Shown one piece after another: positions 5,818 to 11,543 of a stretch of 11,543 nt of DNA. Origin of the DNA: Anaerolineales bacterium (GTDB taxonomy: Bacteria > Chloroflexota > Anaerolineae > Anaerolineales > UBA4823); the NCBI GenBank assembly GCA_028687395.1, contig JAQUAE010000024.1, forward strand, positions 1-11,543, written 5' to 3'. The notes under the pieces were generated by a model. That model was not told the origin of the DNA. It worked only from the letters and a program-made list of their open reading frames with translations, and searched no databases. The number at the start of each line of letters is the position of its first letter. The stretch's first letter is position 1. Position numbers and translations under genes: made by a program.

Positions 5818-6576
5818 ATGACCCAACTGATATCCGTGGAATACGAGCAGGATGTCGCCATCCTCAAACTGCGCCGCAGCGTGACTAACCCGCTGGACCT
5901 GGAATTGGTGATCGCATTGGAGGACGCCCTCCAGCAAGCCAGGCGCGATGATGGCGTTCACGCCCTGGTGCTGGGCAGCGAGAGCGAGAAGTTCTTCTCT
6001 ATCGGCTTCGACATTCCGCACCTTTTCGATCTCGAAAAAGAATACTTCGCGGGCTTCTACCGGGCTTTCAACCGCCTGTGCCTGAACCTGTACACCCTGC
6101 CCAAACCCAGCGTGGCAGCCCTGCGTGGGCACGCCATTGCCGGCGGGTGCATCCTGGCTTTATGCTGCGATTACCGCCTCATCGCCGAGGGGCGCAAACT
6201 GATGGGGCTGAACGAGGTCAAGCTGGGAGTCCCGGTACCTTACCCGGCAGATCGCATCTTGCACAGCCTGGTTGGCGAGGAGCGCGCCCGCCAGGTCATC
6301 GAGGGCGGCGATTTTTATCCCGCCGCCGACCTGCTCCGCATGGGCCTGGTCGACATGGTTACCCCCCTGGAAAGTGTGTTGCCGGAAGCCATCCACCTGG
6401 CGAATACTCTGGGCGCTGCACCTCTCGAGGCGAACGCCCTGATCAAGAACAACCGCGTCGGCCAGGTCGAAGCCGCCATCCTGGCCTCCCTGAACGAACA
6501 CGAAACCCACTTCGTCGAGTGTTGGTACTCCCCAGAGGCACGCACTTGCTTGCAGGAGGCGATGGAAAAATTCTGA
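5818..6576 (+). CDS. Enoyl-CoA hydratase/isomerase family protein, delta3-delta2-enoyl-CoA isomerase-like
   Basis: 252 aa from the ATG at 5818 (a GTG at 5809 in frame is an alternative; neither has a good ribosome site). Crotonase fold with both oxyanion-hole segments: FFSIGFDIPHL near residue 60 and RGHAIAGGCILALCCDYR with Gly109-Gly110. The catalytic Glu133 is in GLNEVKLGVP. The second glutamate that hydratases use for water activation is not present at the expected place (ERARQVIEGG carries Arg there). This one-glutamate pattern, together with the GLNE-x-x-LG and AGGC-x-x-AL-x-CDYR wording, resembles mitochondrial ECI1-type isomerases, which shift double bonds during beta-oxidation of unsaturated fatty acids. 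The isomerase label is therefore preferred over hydratase but is inferred. No other beta-oxidation gene is adjacent; the next gene is a lipid acyltransferase. Confidence 0.85.
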   Translation: MTQLISVEYEQDVAILKLRRSVTNPLDLELVIALEDALQQARRDDGVHALVLGSESEKFFSIGFDIPHLFDLEKEYFAGFYRAFNRLCLNLYTLPKPSVAALRGHAIAGGCILALCCDYRLIAEGRKLMGLNEVKLGVPVPYPADRILHSLVGEERARQVIEGGDFYPAADLLRMGLVDMVTPLESVLPEAIHLANTLGAAPLEANALIKNNRVGQVEAAILASLNEHETHFVECWYSPEARTCLQEAMEKF

Positions 6577-6699
6577 GCGCCAGCTTGTCCGCCAGCAGTG
6601 CGTAAAATCCGCCTCTCCTGTGTTTTAATTAATGGTGTGAGCGAGATGCACACATGCATGACCAGCAACCGTCAAGAAAAGCCCACGAGGGGCAGACGG

Positions 6700-6733
6700 G
6701 TGTGAATCCTTTAAGCCAGGAGGAACACACACC
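6700..6733 (+). promoter_or_regulatory. Possible Shine-Dalgarno-sequestering hairpin before the acyltransferase gene
   Basis: GTGTG (6700-6704) can pair with CACAC (6726-6730), and inside it TCCT (6707-6710) with AGGA (6718-6721). This would bury the AGGAGG ribosome site (6718-6723), which stands 10 bases before the ATG at 6734. A second GTGTG/CACAC pair lies upstream at 6635-6639 and 6649-6653 and could compete. Pairing is seen in the sequence; regulation is inferred. Confidence 0.4.
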
Positions 6734-7663
6734 ATGCTATCCCAATCTGGAAGCCAGATCACCACGCTGCGCAACACCATCGCTGAGGAAATCTACAAAG
6801 CCATTGGCCTTTCCCCACAGGCCAGGTTGCGCAACCTGCTCTCCCCGCTGCTGTGGGCGCCGACACAGCGCTTTGCCGAGCTGGCTGCCAGCTTCGACCG
6901 CCAGGCAGCTCAGGCCGGCGTTTGCGAAGCAGCCCGCTGGGTGCTACCCCGCTTTGTCAGGGACCTCGAGGCGCGCCAGGTCGAGAACATCCCCCCCGAA
7001 GGGCCTTTGATCATCGCCGCCAATCACCCGGGCACGGTGGATGGGCTGGCCATCGCCGCCAGCTTACAACGCCCCGACCTGAAGATCATTGCCAGCGGGC
7101 TCCCCTTTCTGCGCGCCCTCAGCGGGGCAAGTCGCTATTTTATCTTCGTTCCCCGCCCGCCGGAGATGCACGGAAGGATGAACACCCTGCGCGAAGCTAT
7201 CCGCCAGCTCAAGGAGGGCGGCGCGCTGCTCATCTTTCCCAGCGGCAGCGTCGACCCGGACCCGGACGTGCTGCCCGGCGCCCAGGAAGCCCTCTGCCGC
7301 TGGTCGCCAAGCCTGGAAGTGCTCCTGCGCCACGTCCCCCAGGCCAGCCTGCTGGTCACCATCGTCAGCGGTGTGCTCTCGCCGAACGCCCTGCGCAATC
7401 CCCTGCTACGCCTGCGCAAGGGGTTTCGCGAGCGGCAGCTATTGGCGGAATTCATTCAGGTGGTTCAGCTCCTGTGGGAAAGGAAACGGTTTGTGCTCAC
7501 ACCCAAGGTCACCTTCGCCCCGCCGGTTACGCTAGACGAGCTGCGCGCCGAGGTCGACACAGCCGGCCTCTTGCCGACGATCATTGCCCGGGCGCAGGGG
7601 CTGCTCGCCGCCCACCTGGCCACGGACGGATTAACTCAGGAATCGCAACCCGGCTGCGCCTGA
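6734..7663 (+). CDS. PlsC-like 1-acylglycerol-3-phosphate acyltransferase family protein, divergent
   Basis: 309 aa. The acyltransferase signature NHPGTVD (Asn97 to Asp103; H-x4-D with His98 and Asp103) identifies the catalytic motif of the PlsC/LPLAT superfamily, which moves fatty acyl groups from acyl-CoA or acyl-ACP to lysophospholipids or other acceptors at the membrane. Motif II is represented by FVPRPPEMHGR and motif III by FPSGSVDPD (Phe168 to Ser172), where the usual glutamate of F-P-E-G-T/S is replaced by serine. A hydrophobic segment around LLVTIVSGVLSP fits motif IV. A helical N-terminal part of about 80 residues precedes the catalytic core, and I see no clear transmembrane helix. 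The changed motif III suggests an unusual acceptor or altered binding of the glycerol-phosphate. AGGAGG precedes the ATG by 10 bases. The stop is followed by a degenerate region, not by an operon partner. Confidence 0.82.
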   Translation: MLSQSGSQITTLRNTIAEEIYKAIGLSPQARLRNLLSPLLWAPTQRFAELAASFDRQAAQAGVCEAARWVLPRFVRDLEARQVENIPPEGPLIIAANHPGTVDGLAIAASLQRPDLKIIASGLPFLRALSGASRYFIFVPRPPEMHGRMNTLREAIRQLKEGGALLIFPSGSVDPDPDVLPGAQEALCRWSPSLEVLLRHVPQASLLVTIVSGVLSPNALRNPLLRLRKGFRERQLLAEFIQVVQLLWERKRFVLTPKVTFAPPVTLDELRAEVDTAGLLPTIIARAQGLLAAHLATDGLTQESQPGCA

Positions 7664-7724
7664 GCGGGGCAGCGGCGGAGGTCGCCGTGCGAGAAACGCA
7701 GCCACCCACCCCTGAGCGCGCTGA

Positions 7725-7973
7725 GGACATCACGGCGGCGTGCACAGCAGCCTGGAGCAGGCCAGCCAACGCGTGTAAGGCCTGGCCAGGGCACAAGTGG
7801 ATGTGGTCCACAGCCACGAAATCTACGACGTGAACGTGGACACCTGCGAACGCACCCCGGAGGAATGCGCCGCGCAGATCAAACAAGCCCTGCGAGAGCA
7901 TCCCTCCGGGAGCGCTTTTGCCAGGTTGAGGGAGGTTAAGACTCCACCACCTCCGCTTGAACGACGGGGGTGA
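7725..7973 (+). pseudogene. Vestigial chloramphenicol phosphotransferase-like gene (C-terminal remnant)
   Basis: In one frame (codon positions starting at 7740) the sequence reads GVHSSLEQASQRV, then a TAA at 7776-7778, then GLARAQVDVVHSHEIYDVNV and DTCERTPEECAAQIKQAL. The second part matches my memory of the C-terminal end of chloramphenicol 3-O-phosphotransferase-like proteins (GLARAQ...VH...YD..VDT...PEECA..I). The first resembles their central GMHR(S/A)-x-x-ALA segment. The P-loop N-terminus and about 60-70 intervening residues are missing, and an in-frame TGA lies just upstream at 7722-7724. The frame then runs on antisense into the last codons of clpB before stopping at 7971-7973, so the original stop is lost. 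I read this as a decayed gene with an internal deletion. Such kinases often act on unknown small molecules, so resistance is not implied. Confidence 0.6.
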
Positions 7974-10524
7974 AGGTCAAGCCATCCGGGCCGCGGTCGA
8001 CGCGCACCAGGTCTCCTTCGTGAAAATCACCCGCCAGGATATGCATGGCCAGGGGGTCTTGAACCTCGCGCTGAATCGCCCGCTTGAGCGGCCGGGCGCC
8101 AAAATCCGGGTCGTACCCCACCTCCGCCAGGTACTCGCGAGCCGCCTCGCTCACTTCCAACATATAGCCGCGCTCGGCCATAAGCCGGGCAAGGCGCTGG
8201 AGCTGAATGGCGACGATCTCGGCCAGGTGCTGGCGGCTGAGGGGGTGGAAGACGACGATCTCATCGATGCGGTTGAGGAACTCGGGGCGGAAGTGTGCCT
8301 GTAAGGCGCGGGTGATATCGTCGCGTTTCACCTCGCGTCCACCTTCCCACAACTGGTTCCCCAGGTTGCTGGTCATGATCACCACGGTGTTGCGGAAATC
8401 CACGGTGCGCCCTTGACCATCGGTGAGGCGCCCGTCGTCCAGCAGTTGCAGCAGCACGTTGAAGACCTCGGCGTGCGCCTTCTCGATCTCATCGAAGAGC
8501 ACGACGCTGTAGGGGTGGCGGCGCACCGCCTCAGTGAGCTGCCCGCCCTCTTCGTAGCCGACGTAGCCCGGGGGCGCGCCGATCAAGCGCGAGACGGTGT
8601 GCTTCTCCTGGTACTCGCTCATGTCGATGCGAATCATGGCGCGCTCGTCATCGAAAAGGAATTCTGCCAGGGCGCGCGCCAGTTCGGTTTTGCCCACACC
8701 CGTCGGCCCCAGAAAGATGAAGGTGCCAATCGGGCGGTTGGGGTCCTGCAAACCAGCGCGGGAGCGGCGCACGGCGTTAGCAACCACCCGCAGCGCATCA
8801 TCCTGCCCCACCACCCGCTGGTGAAGCCGCTCTTCCATGTGCAGCAGCTTCTGCGTCTCGCCCTCCAACAACCTGGCGATGGGAATGCCGGTCCAACGCG
8901 AGATCACCTGTGCGATCTCCTCGGCGTCCACCTCCTCCTTCAGCAACGCCCCTTCGCCCTGCAACTCCTTCAAACGGCGTTCGCTTTCGGCCAGTTTGCC
9001 ATCCAACTCGCGAAGGGTGCCGTATCGCAGGCGCGCGGCGGTTTCCAACTGGTTCTGCCGTTCGGCGCGCTCGATTTCCAGGCGCGTCTGCTCGATCTGC
9101 TCCTTGAGACTCTGCAGGTGGCTGATCGCCTCCTTCTCAGATTGCCAGCGGGCGCGCAGCTCGCTGGAGCGTTCGTGCAAATCCGCCAGCTCCTTCTCCA
9201 GACGCTCCAGGCGCTCCTTCGAAGCCCTGTCCTTCTCTTTCTTCAACGCCTCGCGCTCGATTTCAAGCTGCATGGTCTGCCGATCGACCTTATCCAGCGC
9301 CTGAGGCTTGGAATCGATCTCGGTGCGCAGGCGCGCCGCGGCCTCATCGATCAGGTCGATGGCCTTGTCGGGCAGGCGCCGGTCGGCGATGTAACGGTCG
9401 GAGAGGGTGGCTGCCGCGATCACCGCCGGGTCCGTGATGCGCACCCCGTGGTGAATCTCGTAACGCTCCTTCAGGCCACGCAGGATGCTGATGGTCTCCT
9501 CCACGCCGGGCTCGCCCACCAGCACGGGTTGGAAACGGCGTTCCAGAGCAGGGTCCTTCTCGACGTATTTGCGATATTCGTCAATGGTCGTGGCGCCAAT
9601 CAGGTGCAATTCGCCTCGCGCCAGCATGGGCTTGAGCATGTTGCTGGCATCCATGGCGCCTTCGGCCGCCCCCGCGCCCACCACCGTGTGCATCTCATCC
9701 ACGAACAGAATCACCTCCCCGGCTGCGTCGCTGATCTCCTTGAGCACGGCCTTGAGACGCTCTTCGAATTCGCCGCGGTATTTGGCGCCCGCCACCAGGG
9801 CGCCCATGTCAAGTTGGATCAGGCGCTTGTGCTTCAGCCCTTCGGGGACATCGCCGTTGACGATGCGTTGCGCCAATCCCTCGACGATGGCAGTCTTGCC
9901 TACACCGGGATCGCCGATCAGCGCCGGGTTGTTCTTGGTGCGCCGGGAGAGAATCTGCACCAGGCGGCGGATTTCTTCGTCGCGCCCGATGACCGGGTCG
10001 AGCTTGCCCTGACGAGCCAGAGCGGTCAGCTCGCGGCCGTACTTTTCCAAAGCCTGATAGGTGGACTCGGGGTTCTGTGAGGAAACCCGCTGGGTGCCGC
10101 GCACGCTGGTCAGCGCCTTCAAGATGGCGTCCTTGGTCAACCCATATTGCGCCAGGCGCCTTCCCTCCGGGCTATCCACCAGCCCGAGCAACAGGTGCTC
10201 GGTGGAGACGTAATCGTCCTGCATGCCCTTGGCGTAGCGCTCGGCGGCAGTCAGGGCGTCCATCGTGGGGCGCGCCAGCCCGACCTCGCCGCCAGCGCCG
10301 TACACCTTGGGACGGTTTTCCAGGTCGTTCGCCAACTCCTCGCGCAGCGCAACCACGCTGCCAGCCACTTTGATAACCAGAGCCGGCACCACGCCTTCTT
10401 CCTGTGACAATAAGGCCAGCATCAGGTGAGCCGGATCGATAGCCTGGTGGTTCATCTCCCGCGCCAGGTTTTGGGCGCCGAGAATCGCTTCCTGAGATTT
10501 TTGGGTGTATTTTTCCAGATTCAT
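7936..10524 (-). CDS. clpB: ATP-dependent chaperone/disaggregase ClpB
   Basis: 862 aa, full length. A hexameric AAA+ disaggregase that works with DnaK to pull proteins out of aggregates. Domains in order: N-terminal Clp_N repeats (1-145); NBD1 with Walker A GDPGVGKT (204-211), Walker B VILFVDE (271-277) and arginine finger pair at 330-331; a long coiled-coil middle domain (about 405-530) that distinguishes ClpB from ClpA and ClpC; NBD2 with Walker A GPTGVGKT (606-613), pore-loop motif GYVGYEEGG (653-661) and Walker B VVLFDE (674-679); and the C-terminal D2-small domain. There is no IGF/IGL-type ClpP-binding loop, as expected for ClpB. The start is supported by AAGGAGA 8 bases upstream (10532-10538 on the plus strand). 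It is transcribed away from lipB, and the shared 149-base region holds a 13-base-spaced repeat array. The Hsp20 at 3606 is a functional partner. Confidence 0.97.
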   Translation of the reverse strand: MNLEKYTQKSQEAILGAQNLAREMNHQAIDPAHLMLALLSQEEGVVPALVIKVAGSVVALREELANDLENRPKVYGAGGEVGLARPTMDALTAAERYAKGMQDDYVSTEHLLLGLVDSPEGRRLAQYGLTKDAILKALTSVRGTQRVSSQNPESTYQALEKYGRELTALARQGKLDPVIGRDEEIRRLVQILSRRTKNNPALIGDPGVGKTAIVEGLAQRIVNGDVPEGLKHKRLIQLDMGALVAGAKYRGEFEERLKAVLKEISDAAGEVILFVDEMHTVVGAGAAEGAMDASNMLKPMLARGELHLIGATTIDEYRKYVEKDPALERRFQPVLVGEPGVEETISILRGLKERYEIHHGVRITDPAVIAAATLSDRYIADRRLPDKAIDLIDEAAARLRTEIDSKPQALDKVDRQTMQLEIEREALKKEKDRASKERLERLEKELADLHERSSELRARWQSEKEAISHLQSLKEQIEQTRLEIERAERQNQLETAARLRYGTLRELDGKLAESERRLKELQGEGALLKEEVDAEEIAQVISRWTGIPIARLLEGETQKLLHMEERLHQRVVGQDDALRVVANAVRRSRAGLQDPNRPIGTFIFLGPTGVGKTELARALAEFLFDDERAMIRIDMSEYQEKHTVSRLIGAPPGYVGYEEGGQLTEAVRRHPYSVVLFDEIEKAHAEVFNVLLQLLDDGRLTDGQGRTVDFRNTVVIMTSNLGNQLWEGGREVKRDDITRALQAHFRPEFLNRIDEIVVFHPLSRQHLAEIVAIQLQRLARLMAERGYMLEVSEAAREYLAEVGYDPDFGARPLKRAIQREVQDPLAMHILAGDFHEGDLVRVDRGPDGLTFTPVVQAEVVES

Positions 10525-10585
10525 TCCACGTTCTCCTTACCAATCATCTTCACCGCCGCGCGGCGAGGCGCCAAACCCCACCCGA

Positions 10586-10630
10586 GACGTATCCTCTTGA
10601 GTATACGCAGCGAGTATTTGAAAAGGGTAT
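10586..10630. repeat. 13-bp-spaced GAGTAT repeats in the clpB-lipB intergenic region
   Basis: GAGTAT at 10599-10604 and 10612-10617 and GGGTAT at 10625-10630 begin exactly 13 bases apart. A fourth, imperfect copy (GACGTAT, 10586-10592) fits the same register with one inserted base. A further GGGTAT occurs at 10658-10663, out of phase. The array lies 75 to 106 bases upstream of clpB and just before lipB, where a shared regulator or the clpB promoter would be expected. It is not CIRCE or a full HAIR site. Protein binding is inferred. Confidence 0.45.
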
Positions 10631-10660
10631 ATAAAACGTTAATGGGGTGTTGGAATTGGG

Positions 10661-10666
10661 TATACT
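10661..10666 (+). promoter_or_regulatory. Candidate -10 element of lipB
   Basis: TATACT, one mismatch from consensus, ends 7 bases before the ATG at 10674, so transcription would begin at or next to the start codon. The best -35 at 16 bases, TTAATG (10639-10644), is weak. If correct, lipB mRNA is leaderless, which would also explain the absence of a properly spaced ribosome site. Confidence 0.4.
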
Positions 10667-10673
10667 ACAAGGG

Positions 10674-11441
10674 ATGGTAGAAACCTGCTGGGTGATTAAA
10701 TTGGGTGAAGTCGCCTATCCAGCCGCGTGGGAATTGCAGGCCAGGCTGGCGGGTGAGATCGCGGTTGGCGAGCGCGCCCCCACCCTGCTCCTGCTGCAAC
10801 ACCCACACACCTACACCTTCGGCCGGCGCGGCAAAATCGAAAACCTGTTGTGGGACGAGACGGAGCTCGCCCGCCGAGGCGTTGCGGTGCACTGGGTCGA
10901 TCGCGGCGGGGACGTCACTTACCACGGCCCGGGACAACTGGTGGGGTATCCGTTGCTCCCCTTAGGCAGGGGAACAACCCTGGTGGCGGATGGAACCGCG
11001 CGCATCCCCCAGACCGATTACGTCGGTTATGTGCGCAACATCGAACGCACCTTGATCAGCGCCTTGGAGCGACTGGGCGTGGTGAGTGGGCAGGTGGAGG
11101 GGAAGACCGGGGTATGGGTGCGCCCCTACCAGCCGCCTTTCCCCCCGGACAACGCGGGGCGACCGGCCAAAATCGCGGCCATCGGGGTAAAAGTGGACGC
11201 CAGCGGGGTGACCCGCCATGGCTTCGCCCTCAACGTCCATCCCGACATGACCTACTGGCAGGGGATCATCGCCTGCGGGCTGGTGGACTACCCGGTTGCC
11301 AGTTTGGCGGAATTTCTCCAGCCACCGCCGGCGATGCCTGCAGTGATGGACGCGGTGACGGCTGCTTTTGGCAAGGTCTTCGGGTACGCCATGCAGGAGA
11401 CCAGCCTCCCGCCGCCCACTGGCGAGTCACACGCCCCCTGA
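10674..11441 (+). CDS. lipB: Lipoyl(octanoyl) transferase
   Basis: 255 aa from the ATG at 10674; an in-frame GTG at 10647 would add 9 residues but overlaps the candidate promoter. LipB moves octanoate from octanoyl-ACP to lipoyl domains of 2-oxoacid dehydrogenases and the glycine cleavage H protein; LipA then inserts sulfur. Motifs present: HPHTYTFGRRG, RGGDVTYHGPGQLVGYP (His84), GKTGVWV, KIAAIGVK with Lys166, RHGFALNV, and Cys201 in IIACGL. Lys166 and Cys201 correspond to the known catalytic dyad. The usual P-C-G is A-C-G here. The protein is longer than the usual 210-230 aa because of extra residues at about 100-114 and at about 150-164 (Pro-rich), plus a C-terminal tail. LipA is not in the window. 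Confidence 0.95.
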   Translation: MVETCWVIKLGEVAYPAAWELQARLAGEIAVGERAPTLLLLQHPHTYTFGRRGKIENLLWDETELARRGVAVHWVDRGGDVTYHGPGQLVGYPLLPLGRGTTLVADGTARIPQTDYVGYVRNIERTLISALERLGVVSGQVEGKTGVWVRPYQPPFPPDNAGRPAKIAAIGVKVDASGVTRHGFALNVHPDMTYWQGIIACGLVDYPVASLAEFLQPPPAMPAVMDAVTAAFGKVFGYAMQETSLPPPTGESHAP

Positions 11442-11446
11442 GCCGT

Positions 11447-11475
11447 TTGACACCCAGGGGAAAAATCATTACACT
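11447..11475 (+). promoter_or_regulatory. Sigma70-type promoter for the gene beyond the window
   Basis: TTGACA (11447-11452), a 17-base spacer, and TACACT (11470-11475): a perfect -35 with optimal spacing and a 4-of-6 -10. It begins 5 bases after the lipB stop. Transcription should start near 11482. An ATG at 11476 opens a frame to the window's end but lies before the predicted start of the message, so the downstream gene probably starts later. Confidence 0.7.
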
Positions 11476-11543
11476 ATGAGCAATTCTGCAGGAAACTCAA
11501 GGCGTGTGAACCTTTTGCTTCAGCCAGGCATGGGGATATGCGC

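Noticed and set aside
6853..7833. Overlapping 326-codon open frame across the acyltransferase gene
   Set aside because: It is the +2 frame of a gene with clear catalytic motifs and ribosome site, and its translation is Arg/Pro/Gly-rich with no domain. Only its last part overlaps the pseudogene region, in a different frame from the recognisable remnant.
8413..10080. Long open frame (about 555 codons) on the plus strand opposite clpB
   Set aside because: It lies fully antisense to an unmistakable clpB. The translation is Leu/Gln/His/Arg-rich without any recognised domain, which is the usual result of GC-rich codon bias on the opposite strand.
10591..10627. HAIR-type (HspR) operator upstream of clpB, suggested by CTTGAGT at 10596-10602
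   Set aside because: Only one half-site is exact. The partner ACTCAAG at 7 bases is missing, so it is at most a degenerate site. The better description is the 13-base direct repeat.

Overview
GC-rich (roughly 60% by eye) bacterial chromosome segment, densely packed with recognisable housekeeping and metabolic genes. I see no phage, transposon, CRISPR or RNA gene. The gene mix and protein style (a cysteine operon carrying its own sulfur-carrier protein and E1-rhodanese activator, a LmbE deacetylase, a small Hsp20, a haem-type bacterioferritin, ClpB and LipB) suggests a Chloroflexota/Anaerolineae-like bacterium. That assignment is an inference and no marker here proves it.

Layout. (1) Positions 1-2427, plus strand: the 3' end of cysteine synthase (cysK), serine O-acetyltransferase (cysE), a MoaD/ThiS-type sulfur carrier ending in Gly-Gly, and a MoeB/ThiF-type activating enzyme with a C-terminal rhodanese domain. 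The gaps are 15 to 48 bases, so this looks like one operon. The E1 enzyme and rhodanese could adenylate and sulfurate the carrier, and CysE supplies O-acetylserine to the synthase. (2) 2510-3406: a LmbE/PIG-L zinc deacetylase, on the same strand and probably co-transcribed. (3) 3526-4187: an Hsp20 unit with a strong 10-bp hairpin at the likely 5' end of its message and a near-ideal intrinsic terminator. (4) 4286-4838: a GNAT acetyltransferase behind an extended -10 promoter, followed by a 376-base stretch without a convincing gene. (5) 5215-6576: haem-type bacterioferritin, then an enoyl-CoA isomerase-like crotonase. (6) 6734-7663: a divergent PlsC-type acyltransferase whose leader can hide its Shine-Dalgarno site in a hairpin. 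(7) About 7725-7973: the decayed remains of a chloramphenicol-phosphotransferase-like gene, ending inside the 3' end of clpB. (8) 7936-10524, minus strand: full-length ClpB, divergent from lipB (10674-11441, plus). Their 149-base intergenic region carries GAGTAT-type repeats spaced exactly 13 bases apart. (9) 11447-11475: a TTGACA-N17-TACACT promoter aimed at a gene beyond the window.

Together the genes cover cysteine/sulfur-carrier metabolism, protein quality control (Hsp20, ClpB), iron storage, acyl-lipid metabolism and lipoate attachment. No completely unknown system is visible. The points that most deserve a second look are regulatory (hsp20 hairpin, acyltransferase leader, clpB-lipB repeat array), the coupling of the sulfur carrier to cysteine genes, and the pseudogene.
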